Source: Holophagales bacterium UBA2201 (GTDB lineage: Bacteria > Acidobacteriota > Thermoanaerobaculia > UBA2201). Taken from it: DNA of 36,292 nucleotides. Location of the stretch: contig DCUZ01000099.1 of NCBI GenBank assembly GCA_002327305.1, positions 59,386-95,677 of the forward strand, given 5' to 3'. Below, in pieces: positions 7,032 to 15,147 of this stretch. A program made the translations under genes and the position numbers. Under the pieces are notes generated by a model. That model saw nothing but the letters and a program-made list of their open reading frames with translations. It did no database searches and was not told the origin of the DNA. Positions within the stretch are counted from its first letter, which is position 1. Each line of letters begins with the position of its first letter.

Positions 7032-8825
7032 ATGCCCCCCCCCGCCCTCCCCCCCTGGGCCCGGACCATGAAGGAGATCTTCCGGGCCGGTCCCACCTGC
7101 CAGTTCATCCTCACCGGCAACATCCATGACCGCGTCGCCTGCCGGCGCGGCGACGCCGCGGTCTTCCTCACCCTGCGCGAGTTCCTCGCCGAGGTCCTCT
7201 TCGAGCCCTTCGATGTGGTCCTCTTCTACGACCGGGGGCGCGGGTTCCAGATCGCCAAGGGGGCGGAGCACGTCTTCCGTTACTTCCGCCTCTTCGACCG
7301 CTTTCACGGGACCAAGTACGCCCAGGACGCCGGGGTGGGGGCCGACGCGGACCGCTCCCTCGACCATCCCGGCCTCCTCCCGCGCGACCCCCGCCAGGCC
7401 GTCCCCCTGCTGGACCGCTTCCTCCGGTGGGCCGCCGCCGGGGGGGGGCAGGAGAAGGGGAAGGGGGCCCCCTCGGTCGCCGTGGTCCTGGACTACGCCC
7501 ACTTCATCCTCCCGCAGGGGGAGTCGCTCTACCTGGGCGGCGACATCGCCGGCAACCTCATCACCGTCCTCAACTGGTCGAAGGACCCCGTCATCGCCGG
7601 CTCGCGCGTCGTCACCGTCCTGGTCACCGAAACGCTGGCGGAGCTCTCCGGCTTCGTGGTCAGCAACCCCTACGCCGCCAAGGTGACCATCGACCTCCCC
7701 GGCCGGGAGGAATTGGAGGAGTACATCGCGGCCCTGGTCCGGGACGAGCCCTCCTTCGGGGAATTGTGCGAGGTGGAGGTCCCCGTCCTGGCGGCGAAAC
7801 TCGTGGGGGTCAACCGCATCGGGGCCCAGGGGATCGTCCTGCGCTCCCTGCGCAACAACGAGAAGATCACCGCCAGGAAACTCTCCGCCCTGAAGAAGGA
7901 GATCCTGGAGAAGGAGAGTTTCGACAAACTGGAGTTCGTCGAATCGTCCCGCACCCTTGATGACGTGGCGGGACACGTGGAGGCGAAGCGGTGGCTGCGC
8001 GAGGACGCGCGCCTGCTGAAGCGGGACGCCCGCCGCGCCCTTCCCATGGGGTATCTCCTCTGCGGGCGCATCGGGACGGGGAAGACCTACCTGGCCCAGT
8101 GCTTCGCGGGCGAGTGCGGCGTCCCCTTCGTCGAATTGAAGAACTTCCGCGAGAAGTGGGTGGGTTCCACCGAGGGGAACCTGGAGAAGGTCCTGCGCAT
8201 CCTCAAGGCCCTGGGGCAGGTGGTGGTCTTCGTGGACGAGGCCGACCAGGCCATGGGGAAGCGCGAGAGCGGCGAGGGGGACTCCGGCCTCTCCGGGCGC
8301 ATCTACGCCATGCTGGCCAAGGAGATGGCCGACACCGACAACCGCGGCCGCATCCTCTGGCTCTTCGCCACCAGCCGTCCCGACCTCCTCGAAGTGGACC
8401 TGAAAAGGCAGGGGCGCCTGGACGTCCACATTCCCCTCTTCCCCCCCTCCGACGCCGGGGAGCGGCGCGAACTGTTCCACGCCATGGCCGTGAAATTGAA
8501 GATGGGGCTGAAGGCGGAGGAACTGCCCGACCTCCCCTTCGACGCCCCCGTCAGCGGGAACGAACTCGAGGGGCTCCTGGTGCGTGCCGTGCGGGAGTTC
8601 GAACTGCAGGCGGAAGGGGAGGGACGCAAGCCCCTGCCGGAGATCCTGAAAGCCATCCTCGCCGACTTCCGTCCCTCGGCCCACACCAAGCGTCTCGAAC
8701 TGATGGACCTGCTCGCGGTGAAGGAGTGCACCGACTCCCGGTTCCTCCCCGAACGGTTCCGCTCCCTCGACCCTGAGGCGGTGGAACGGCGGATCCGGGA
8801 GCTGGAGATGCTGGTGGAAGCGTAG
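7032..8825 (+). CDS. AAA+ ATPase with degenerate N-terminal half (Ycf46-like layout)
   Basis: 597 residues. ATG 7032 follows AAGGAG (7021-7026). The C-terminal half is a canonical AAA module: Walker A GRIGTGKT (345-352), pore-loop region EKWVGSTEGNLEK, Walker B VVVFVDEAD (D402, E403) and the second region of homology near 456 (KRQGRLD). The N-terminal ~300 residues look like a degenerate ATPase domain: FILTGNIHD where Walker A would be, VAVVLDYAHFIL like a Walker B without the catalytic Glu, and VTVLVTETLAEL. The same two-part layout occurs in Ycf46-type AAA proteins. It probably remodels a protein complex, perhaps the ABC transporter encoded with it. Its TAG stop lies inside the first unit of a heptanucleotide repeat. 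Confidence 0.85.
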   Translation: MPPPALPPWARTMKEIFRAGPTCQFILTGNIHDRVACRRGDAAVFLTLREFLAEVLFEPFDVVLFYDRGRGFQIAKGAEHVFRYFRLFDRFHGTKYAQDAGVGADADRSLDHPGLLPRDPRQAVPLLDRFLRWAAAGGGQEKGKGAPSVAVVLDYAHFILPQGESLYLGGDIAGNLITVLNWSKDPVIAGSRVVTVLVTETLAELSGFVVSNPYAAKVTIDLPGREELEEYIAALVRDEPSFGELCEVEVPVLAAKLVGVNRIGAQGIVLRSLRNNEKITARKLSALKKEILEKESFDKLEFVESSRTLDDVAGHVEAKRWLREDARLLKRDARRALPMGYLLCGRIGTGKTYLAQCFAGECGVPFVELKNFREKWVGSTEGNLEKVLRILKALGQVVVFVDEADQAMGKRESGEGDSGLSGRIYAMLAKEMADTDNRGRILWLFATSRPDLLEVDLKRQGRLDVHIPLFPPSDAGERRELFHAMAVKLKMGLKAEELPDLPFDAPVSGNELEGLLVRAVREFELQAEGEGRKPLPEILKAILADFRPSAHTKRLELMDLLAVKECTDSRFLPERFRSLDPEAVERRIRELEMLVEA

Positions 8826-8919
8826 GCCGTAGGCCGTAGACCGTAGTTCGTAGACCGTAGTTCGTAGACCGTAGTTCGTAGACCGTAGTTCGTAGACCGT
8901 AGACCGTAGTTCGTAGACC
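8822..8919. repeat. Heptanucleotide minisatellite, 14 units of GTAGNNC
   Basis: Fourteen consecutive 7-mers, GTAGACC, GTAGTTC or GTAGGCC, mostly alternating so that a 14-bp higher-order period appears. The first unit supplies the TAG stop codon of the AAA+ gene. A 7-bp unit is not a multiple of 3, so every frame reads a 7-residue pattern (VYELRST, VYGLRTT) without meaning. Not a CRISPR array, since no spacers are present. Confidence 0.95.
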
Positions 8920-8963
8920 GCATCCGGGGAGGAACCCGCCATCAAGCTGGGAGGGCGGGGCCG

Positions 8964-9053
8964 TCCCCCCTCGCAAGGGGGGATCGAGGGGGATTTTGTT
9001 TCGCTTGGCTCCCCCCTCCCAAATCTCCCCTACCCCTCCTTATCAAGGAGGGG
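8964..9053. repeat. Intergenic inverted-repeat element with two G/C hairpins
   Basis: Hairpin 1: TCCCCCC (8964-8970) with GGGGGGA (8977-8983). Hairpin 2: CCCCTCCTT (9033-9041) with AAGGAGGGG (9045-9053), a perfect 9-bp stem. Between them GGGGGATTTT and AAATCTCCCC form a looser outer pair. This looks like a small palindromic dispersed element without coding capacity. Hairpin 1 could also act as a weak terminator for the upstream operon, but no U-tract follows. Confidence 0.6.
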
Positions 9054-9088
9054 CACCCCCACCCCTGAGGCTTGGATGATTGGAGGCG

Positions 9089-9322
9089 GCCGACAGAAGT
9101 GTCGGCCCTACATGAAGAAGGGCGGGGGAGCGTTCCCGCCTTTCCGCGTTCCCGCGTTCCCGCGTTTCGCTTTCCCGCCTTCCCGCCTTCCCGCGTTCCC
9201 GCGTTCCCGCGTTCCCGCGTTTCGCCTTCCCGCCTTCCCGCTTTCCCGCCTTCCCGCCTTCCCGCCTTTCCGCGTTCCCGCGTTTCGCTTTCCCGCTTTC
9301 CCGCCTTCCGGCCTTTTCGCGC
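9089..9322. repeat. Hairpin plus G-rich word plus (TTCCCGCN)n polypyrimidine tract
   Basis: A perfect stem GCCGACA/TGTCGGC with a GAAG loop (9089-9106) is followed by CCTACATG and GGGCGGGGGAGC. About 180 bp of degenerate 6-8-nt units such as TTCCCGCC, TTCCCGCG and TTTCGC then follow, ending at the promoter of the next gene. The same order of parts is found at 23664-23820. Peptides read from it (repeating PAFPPSR) are not believed to be genes. Confidence 0.7.
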
Positions 9323-9334
9323 TACAATGCTTCG
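9323..9334 (+). promoter_or_regulatory. -10 element of the MFS/spermidine-synthase-like gene, leaderless
   Basis: TACAAT at 9323-9328 ends 6 nt before ATG 9335, leaving no room for a leader or ribosome-binding site. Upstream DNA is only the polypyrimidine tract, with no -35 box. Confidence 0.45.
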
Positions 9335-11875
9335 ATGCTGAAACGCCTTCCCGCCCTCCTGCCCCTGGCCGCCCTGATCATCTCGGGGATGGCGGGGCTC
9401 GTGGACGAAGTGGCGTGGACGCGGGTCCTCTCCGCCCTCTTCGGCTCGGTCCTCGCCGCCACCGGACTCCTGATGGCCCTCTTCATGGCGTGCCTCGGCC
9501 TGGGGGCCCACTGGGGGGGACGCCTCGCCCCGCGCCTTCGGAAGCCCCTGCTCGTCTACGGCTTCCTCGAGGTTGCCATCGGGGGCCTGGTCCTCGCCAC
9601 CCCGGGGCTGTTGAAGGCCCTCGAGCCGTGGATCCTCGGCCTTTACGGGAGCCACCCGAACTGGATGGTCAACGGCCTCACCGCCGCCGCGTGCATGGCC
9701 ATCCTCGGGCCGGTCATCCTCCTGATGGGGGCCACCTTCCCGGTCTTCCTGGCCTGGGCGCTGGGGGGCGGCCGGACCCTCAACGCCGGCACGGGCCTGG
9801 TGTACGGGATCAATACCCTCGGCGCCGTGGCGGGGACGCTGGCGGGGGGCTTTGTCCTCCTGCCGGCCCTGGGCATCCGCGGGACCCTTCTCGCCGCCGC
9901 GGGTGCCGACATCGCGGTGGGGATGGGGTGCGTTCTGCTGGGGTGGAGGGAGGCGGCGACAGTTCCCGCGCCGTCGCCCGGCGACGACGCGAAAACCACC
10001 GGAACAGGCAACGGCCATGCCCCCGAACCCCCGAAACCCGGCCGGGGCCGGGTTTTGGCTGACCCCCGCCTGGCCTGGGGGACGGCGTTTCTGGGCGGGT
10101 TCGCGGCGCTGGCCCTGGAGGTGGCGTGGTTTAGGGCCCTCACCCTCGTCTTCGGGTCGTCGGTGTATGCCCTCACCCTCATGCTGGCCGCCTTCCTCGC
10201 CGGTCTCGGCGTCGGGGCCTTTCTCTTCCCGCGCCTCTCCTCCCGCTCCCCCGATCCCCGGCGGTTCCTGGGATTGTGCCACGCGGGCGTGGCGCTGACC
10301 GCCACCCTGACCTCCCTGCTCCTCCAAGTGCTCCCCCTGATCTTCATCCTGCTCCTGCGCGCCTCCCATGGCGGGTTCCGGGCGTGGAGCGCCGGGACCT
10401 TCGTCCTGCTGGCCGCTTGGTTCCTCGCCCCGACGGTTCTGATGGGGATGGCCCTGCCGGCCGCCATCGGGGTCGGGGCGGGGGGGGCGGGCGGGAGGGG
10501 CGCGACGCGGGAGGCGGGGCGGGTCTACGGCGCCTCGTCGGTCGGCTCCGCCCTCGGCGCCCTCGCCGCGGGGCTCCTCCTGGTCCCCCTGCTGGGACTG
10601 CGGGGGGCGCTGGCCTCGGCCGTCCTCTGTTCGCTGGCCGCCGCGGCGTGGGCGCTGTGGCGGTCGGGGGACCGGGAGGGGCGGAAACGGGGGGTGCAGA
10701 TGGGCGGCGTGGCGGTCCTGGTGTGGGGGCTCTGGTTCGGCGGCCTCCTTCCATGGGATTGGCGGGTCCTGACCGCCGGGTATTACGCCTACGCCCATCT
10801 TTACGCGGGGAACGCCCATCCCGCTCCCGGTCCCACTTCCCGGCTGGTCGGACTGTCCGATCCCCTGTCGTTTTCCGTGCCCGATCCACCCCCGACCCCC
10901 TATCCCCAACCTGTCGAGGGACGCGACGGCGGCGCCCGCCTCCTCTCGTGGGAGGAGGGGAGGTTCGCCCAGGTGGCGGTGGTGGAGGCGGGGCCGGTGC
11001 GGTCGCTCCTCATCAATGGGAAGGCCGACGCCTCCTCGGGCCGCGACGACATGCGCACCCAACTGCTCCTGGGGCACCTTCCCGTCCTTCTGGCTCCCGA
11101 CCCGCCCGGAGGGAACGCCCTGGTGGTGGGGCTGGGGAGCGCGGTGACCCTCTCGGCGGTCGAGGCGTGGCCGTTTGATGCGATCGAGGCGGTGGAGATC
11201 GAGCCCGCCGTCGCTCGCGCCGCCCGGTGGTTCGGGGCGGTGAACCGCGGCGTTCTCGACTCACCCCGGGTCCTCCTGCGCCTTGACGATGCCCGGCGCG
11301 TCCTCTTCGCCGAGGGCGGGCCGCTGGCCCTGATCACCAGCGAGCCCTCCAACCTCTGGATGTCGGGGGTTTCGCTCCTCTTCACCGAGGAGTTCTTCCA
11401 TCGCGCCGCCTCCCGTCTGGGGGAGCGCGGGGTGCTGTGCCAGTGGCTCCACCTCTACCAGATCGGCCCCGGGGACGTGAAGACGCTCCTGGCCACGGTG
11501 GCGCGGTCCTTCCCGCGGACGGCCCTCTTCTCGGACGGGGCCGACCTGCTCATCGTCGCCTCCCGCGCTCCCCTGGTCCTGGATCCCGCCGCTTGGCGCG
11601 ACCGCGTGGAATCCAGCCCCGCCGCCCGCGACGCCCTCCTGCGGGCAGGATTCGCCTCTGCCGCCGACCTGGCCGCCGGCCTCATTGCCGACGAGCGGGG
11701 CGTGGCCCTGTGGACGCGCGGCGCGCCCCTCCACACCGACGACCGTCCCGTCCTGGAGTTCACCGCCGCCCGCTCCATGGGATTCAATTTTTCCGGTCCC
11801 ATCCTGGCCTCGCTCGTGGAGGCCGGCCGCGCCGCGGGGACCATCCCGCTGGGAGAATCGGGGGAGGTTCGATAA
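9335..11875 (+). CDS. Fused MFS-like membrane domain / spermidine-synthase-like protein
   Basis: 846 residues. Roughly the first 480 residues hold about a dozen hydrophobic helices, with the family's start GLVDEVAWTRVLSALFGS and a repeated second half (ALEVAWFRALTLVFGSS), so the membrane part is an internal duplication. A soluble aminopropyltransferase-like Rossmann domain follows, with ALVVGLGSAVTLSAV (~595) and EAVEIEP for cofactor binding, and TSEPSNLWMSG (~669). The EPSN motif replaces the catalytic Asp region of true spermidine synthases, as usual in this fused family. Real polyamine synthesis is therefore uncertain. Cytoplasmic membrane location. It stands alone between repeats and the convergent nhaA. 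Confidence 0.8.
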   Translation: MLKRLPALLPLAALIISGMAGLVDEVAWTRVLSALFGSVLAATGLLMALFMACLGLGAHWGGRLAPRLRKPLLVYGFLEVAIGGLVLATPGLLKALEPWILGLYGSHPNWMVNGLTAAACMAILGPVILLMGATFPVFLAWALGGGRTLNAGTGLVYGINTLGAVAGTLAGGFVLLPALGIRGTLLAAAGADIAVGMGCVLLGWREAATVPAPSPGDDAKTTGTGNGHAPEPPKPGRGRVLADPRLAWGTAFLGGFAALALEVAWFRALTLVFGSSVYALTLMLAAFLAGLGVGAFLFPRLSSRSPDPRRFLGLCHAGVALTATLTSLLLQVLPLIFILLLRASHGGFRAWSAGTFVLLAAWFLAPTVLMGMALPAAIGVGAGGAGGRGATREAGRVYGASSVGSALGALAAGLLLVPLLGLRGALASAVLCSLAAAAWALWRSGDREGRKRGVQMGGVAVLVWGLWFGGLLPWDWRVLTAGYYAYAHLYAGNAHPAPGPTSRLVGLSDPLSFSVPDPPPTPYPQPVEGRDGGARLLSWEEGRFAQVAVVEAGPVRSLLINGKADASSGRDDMRTQLLLGHLPVLLAPDPPGGNALVVGLGSAVTLSAVEAWPFDAIEAVEIEPAVARAARWFGAVNRGVLDSPRVLLRLDDARRVLFAEGGPLALITSEPSNLWMSGVSLLFTEEFFHRAASRLGERGVLCQWLHLYQIGPGDVKTLLATVARSFPRTALFSDGADLLIVASRAPLVLDPAAWRDRVESSPAARDALLRAGFASAADLAAGLIADERGVALWTRGAPLHTDDRPVLEFTAARSMGFNFSGPILASLVEAGRAAGTIPLGESGEVR

Positions 11876-12002
11876 ATCAAATCCCTGCAGGGGAGGGTTG
11901 CCCTCGTCTTGGGCCCGCATGCAGACCCTCCAGCGGATTCCGATTATTTTATGCGGGCGGATCTATTCTGGGGTACAAGACGTAAATAATCCACCCCTGC
12001 GA

Positions 12003-13139
12003 TCATTTCAATTTCAGCAACCGCGCCGTTCCCCAAGCCAGCGGGGCGGCGGCCAGGGAGAGCATGGCGCCCATCTTGGCGGCGGCCTCCAGGCCTGGAT
12101 CGGCGAAGGCGGCGTCGGCGACGAAGATGGCCACCGTGAAGCCGATCCCCGCGATGAGCCCCGCGACCAGGAGGTGGCCGAAGCGCATCCCGTTGGGAAG
12201 GGGAAACCCCGCGCGGACGGCCAGCCATCCGAAGAGGAAGATCCCGGCCGTCTTCCCGAGGACGAGGGAGGCGAGGACCATCCAGGTCCCGGTCCCCGTC
12301 CCGGTGACGGCGACGCCCGCGTTGGAGAGGCCGAAGAGGAAGAGGCCGAAGTCCACCACCGCGCGCCATTCGTGCTCGAACCGCGTCAAGGGGGAGCGGT
12401 CGCCGGGGTCGCCTGTGGAGAACCGCCACCGGGGGGGGCGGTGCGGGAGAAAGGGGACGATGCAGACGAGGGCGAGGGCGGGGTGGAGGTGCGCCTCGTG
12501 CAGGCCCGTCCACGCGAGGGTCCCCCCGACCAGCAGGTAGGGCCAGTAGGAGGCGGTCCCCAACCATCGCAGGCCGAGGGCCGCCGCCATCCCCGCGCCG
12601 ACCAGCGCCAGCCAGGCGGGGTTGACGGGGTGGGCGGGGTCGGGATAGAACAGGGCGATGATGATGAGGCCGAGGGCGTCGTCGGCGATGGCGAGGAGGA
12701 GAAGGAAGGCGATGATGGGATGGCCGAGGCCGAAGATGAGGCGGGCGGTCAGCCACGCCAGGGCGATGTCGGTGGCGGTGGGGATGCCCCAGCCGCGCAT
12801 CAGTTCGGGCAGTCCCAGCCAGAGGTCGAGGCCGATGTAGAGGAGGGCGGGGCCGGCCACCCCGCCGAGGGTGGCCAGAAGGGGGTTGACCGCCTTTTGG
12901 GGCGGGTTGAGGGAGCCGCCGGGGAGAAGCCCCAGGGTGATCTCCACGGCGGCGATGCCGAAGAAAAACACCATGAAGATCTCGTTGGTGAGGAAGTCGA
13001 AGTTGATCGGACCCAGCAGGGGGTCTTTTTTGAAATGATGGTAGCTCTCGGGGTGGAGGTTGGCCCAGACCAGCGCGGCGGCCACCCCCGCCAGGATGGG
13101 GATGGAAAATTCGCGGATGAGGTCGAGGCGCCGTTTCAC
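12003..13139 (-). CDS. nhaA: Na+/H+ antiporter NhaA
   Basis: 378 residues from GTG 13139, close to the 388 of E. coli NhaA. About 12 membrane helices. The family core is clear: GIPTATDIALAWL and AIADDALGLIIIALFY, which carries the Asp pair that binds Na+ and H+. FGLSNAGV and the late GIGFTVAIFVADAAF helix also fit. It exports Na+ (or Li+) in exchange for protons and helps pH and salt homeostasis. The start is chosen because a -10 TACAAT lies 7 nt upstream and no homology extends further. It converges with the preceding gene. A group II intron begins only ~70 bp upstream of its start. Confidence 0.92.
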   Translation of the reverse strand: MKRRLDLIREFSIPILAGVAAALVWANLHPESYHHFKKDPLLGPINFDFLTNEIFMVFFFGIAAVEITLGLLPGGSLNPPQKAVNPLLATLGGVAGPALLYIGLDLWLGLPELMRGWGIPTATDIALAWLTARLIFGLGHPIIAFLLLLAIADDALGLIIIALFYPDPAHPVNPAWLALVGAGMAAALGLRWLGTASYWPYLLVGGTLAWTGLHEAHLHPALALVCIVPFLPHRPPRWRFSTGDPGDRSPLTRFEHEWRAVVDFGLFLFGLSNAGVAVTGTGTGTWMVLASLVLGKTAGIFLFGWLAVRAGFPLPNGMRFGHLLVAGLIAGIGFTVAIFVADAAFADPGLEAAAKMGAMLSLAAAPLAWGTARLLKLK

Positions 13140-13152
13140 GGCGCCTATTGTA
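13140..13152 (-). promoter_or_regulatory. -10 element of nhaA, leaderless
   Basis: On the minus strand TACAAT (13152-13147) is followed after 7 nt by the GTG start, the same spacing as at other leaderless starts in this window. No convincing -35 is seen. The intron boundary at ~13210 lies about 58 bp further upstream. Confidence 0.45.
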
Positions 13153-13715
13153 CCATCCGGCAGGAAGTGATGACGAAATGTTTCTTGCGTGATAATTGAT
13201 TGGCCCATGGTGCGTCCTGAAAGTTCCATCGGTCCAGCGGGTGCAAGTCCCGTCCGGGTAAGCGCCGGAGCGCCCGGAAGCAGGCCCCGGTCGGCGGGAG
13301 AGATTCCGCCGGCTGAGCGGGGCGTCGAAAGCCTCTGCAAGGAGGGAGCGACAAAGCGGGCCGCAACGCTAGTGAAGCCTACAGCCTCGTCACATTGTCA
13401 GCCGAAAGGTGTTTGGGAGGGCCGAGCCGCTCATGTCACGGCGAAGGCAACAGACAGCGGCGTGATGCCGGAGCCGCCGCTGGACCTCCCCGGGGTATGG
13501 GGCGCGGCACGTTTTGAAGGATCGGTGGGGAACAGGAGAGCCCTTCCCCGGCGGCCAAGTCGGGCAAAGACCGGGCGTATAAGGCGGGATGCTGAAATCG
13601 CCCGGAGCCGGGAAGGAGTCCGAGGGGTCCATAGTACCGGGGAACCCGGTGATAAGCCGGGGGAGGGAAGGGACCCTGCTTTGGTTATGCGTTCGGCGGG
13701 GGTAAGCGCGAGGGC

Positions 13716-15131
13716 ATGGGCATGACGTCCAACCACCCCGTAGACAAAGTGCGAGAACTCCAACGGACGCTGTACAGGTGCGCCAAGCGGAGCCGGACAC
13801 GGCGTTTCCACGCGTTGTACGACCGGATCGCGAGGCGTGACGTCCTCGCGGAAGCGTGGAAGCGGGTGCGGGGGAATGGGGGGGCGGCGGGGGTGGACGG
13901 GGAGACGATCGCGGCGATCGAGGGGGCGGGGGTGGGGGGGTTTCTCGCCGGGATCAAGGCCGCCCTGGATGCAGGGGACTACCGCCCGCGCCCGGTGCGA
14001 CGGCGGTGGATACCGAAAGGGGGAGGGCAGCAGCGGCCACTGGGAATCCCGACGGTACGGGATCGGGTGGTGCAGATGGCGGCGAAGCTCGTGATCGAGC
14101 CGATCTTCGAGGCGGATTTTCTCCCCGCGAATTGGGGATTCCGCCCGAAGCGGGGGGCGACGGGGGCGCTGGAAACCATCCGTGCGATGGGCAACCAGGG
14201 CTTCTGTTGGGTGGTGGACGCCGACATCCAGCGCTACTTTGATTCGATCGACCGGAGGAAGCTGATGGATCAGGTTGCCGGGCGCATCAGCGACCGGCGG
14301 GTCCAGAAGCTGATCCGCCAGTGGTTAGAGGCCGGGGTGATGGAGGACGGAACGGTGCGGGAAACCCTCGCGGGAACGCCGCAAGGAGGGGTCATCTCGC
14401 CGTTGCTGGCCAACATTTACCTCCATGCGCTGGACCGCACCTGGGCGGAGCAGTACGCGCATCTTGGGGTGCTGGTGCGGTACGCCGACGATTTCGTGGT
14501 GATGTGTCGCAGCCAAGCGGCGGCGGAGGAGGCGCACCGGCGGATCGGCGAGATCATGGACCGCCTGGGCCTCGTGCTGCATCCGGAGAAGACGCGGCTG
14601 GTCGATCTCCGGTGGGGGAGGGAGGGTTTCATCTTTCTGGGGTGCACGATTCGGAAGAAGCGGAGCATTCAGCGGGCGCCGAAGCTGCATTTCATGCAGC
14701 GGTGGCCCTCGCCGGGAGCGATGAAACGCCTCCGGGTCCGCATTCATGCCCTGACCGATGCGCGGAGAAGCGGGGTCGCCGATGTGAAGGCCATGATCAC
14801 GGCCCTGAATCCCGTACTTCGGGGCTGGGGGAATTATTTTCGGACGGGCAACGCCGAGAAGAAATTCAACCAGATAGACGCCTATACGGCCCGCCGGTTG
14901 CGACGGTGGCTATGGCGTCGGGGGGGGCAGCGGACACGCTATCGGGCGGCTCGGTGGCCGGACGCCCGATTCCATGAACTGGGCCTGCATCGCCTTCGGG
15001 GGAGCGTGTGCTACCCCGCGCAAGCGACACCTGTGAAGACCATCGTTAAGCCGTGTGCGGGAAATCCGCACGCACGGTTTGAAAGGGGGAACCGGAACCG
15101 GGCCTGCTCAGAGCAGGCACCGCGCCGGTAA
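13716..15131 (+). CDS. ltrA: Group II intron reverse transcriptase/maturase without endonuclease domain
   Basis: 471 residues. RT blocks are visible in order: IPKGGGQQRPLGIPTVRDRVVQ, the FRPKRGATGAL region, VVDADIQRYFDSID, GTPQGGVISPLLANIYL and the catalytic YADDFVV. The maturase X domain follows (LRGWGNYFRTGNAEKKF, then YTARRLRRWLWRR). There is no HNH endonuclease zinc motif after it, so it belongs to the En-minus classes. The last ~35 codons run through ribozyme domains V and VI, with the stop at 15129-15131. The protein splices the intron RNA and copies it into DNA targets. Confidence 0.92.
   Translation: MGMTSNHPVDKVRELQRTLYRCAKRSRTRRFHALYDRIARRDVLAEAWKRVRGNGGAAGVDGETIAAIEGAGVGGFLAGIKAALDAGDYRPRPVRRRWIPKGGGQQRPLGIPTVRDRVVQMAAKLVIEPIFEADFLPANWGFRPKRGATGALETIRAMGNQGFCWVVDADIQRYFDSIDRRKLMDQVAGRISDRRVQKLIRQWLEAGVMEDGTVRETLAGTPQGGVISPLLANIYLHALDRTWAEQYAHLGVLVRYADDFVVMCRSQAAAEEAHRRIGEIMDRLGLVLHPEKTRLVDLRWGREGFIFLGCTIRKKRSIQRAPKLHFMQRWPSPGAMKRLRVRIHALTDARRSGVADVKAMITALNPVLRGWGNYFRTGNAEKKFNQIDAYTARRLRRWLWRRGGQRTRYRAARWPDARFHELGLHRLRGSVCYPAQATPVKTIVKPCAGNPHARFERGNRNRACSEQAPRR
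15047..15129 (+). ncRNA. Group II intron domains V and VI
   Basis: Domain V (15047-15080): the catalytic AGC triad at 15049-15051, a GC-rich stem capped by a GAAA tetraloop (15061-15064), and the typical distal strand ending ACGGTTT. Domain VI: outer pair ACCGG (15091-15095)/CCGGT (15125-15129) and inner hairpin GCCTGC/GCAGGC (15102-15118). The branch-point adenosine is probably in the AACTACC that follows. Confidence 0.85.
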
Positions 15132-15147
15132 CTACCAATGACAATAA

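Larger units (their letters stand above)
13210..15136 (+). mobile_element. Group II intron with encoded maturase-reverse transcriptase
   Basis: The 5' end has the group II start GTGCG (13210), followed by ~500 nt of structured, non-coding domain I-III DNA, a reverse transcriptase gene, and domains V and VI at 15047-15129. The 3' end is near 15133-15138 (exact base uncertain). Total length is about 1.9 kb. It is inserted antisense to nhaA just upstream of it. No target duplication is seen, as expected for retrohoming. The right flank is an antiporter fragment with no matching left part. The ribozyme core and RT look intact, so the intron may be active. Confidence 0.85.

Noticed and set aside
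8822..8919. CRISPR array
   Set aside because: The unit is only 7 bp and has no spacers; no cas genes nearby.
9072..9341. Short plus-strand frames with PAFPRSR-type repeats
   Set aside because: Direct translation of the polypyrimidine repeat tract; the period of the DNA explains the peptide.
8942..11077. 711-codon minus-strand frame opposite the MFS-fusion gene and the repeats
   Set aside because: Covers repeats and a real gene in reverse; product is low-complexity with GGREGGKAGRR-like runs.
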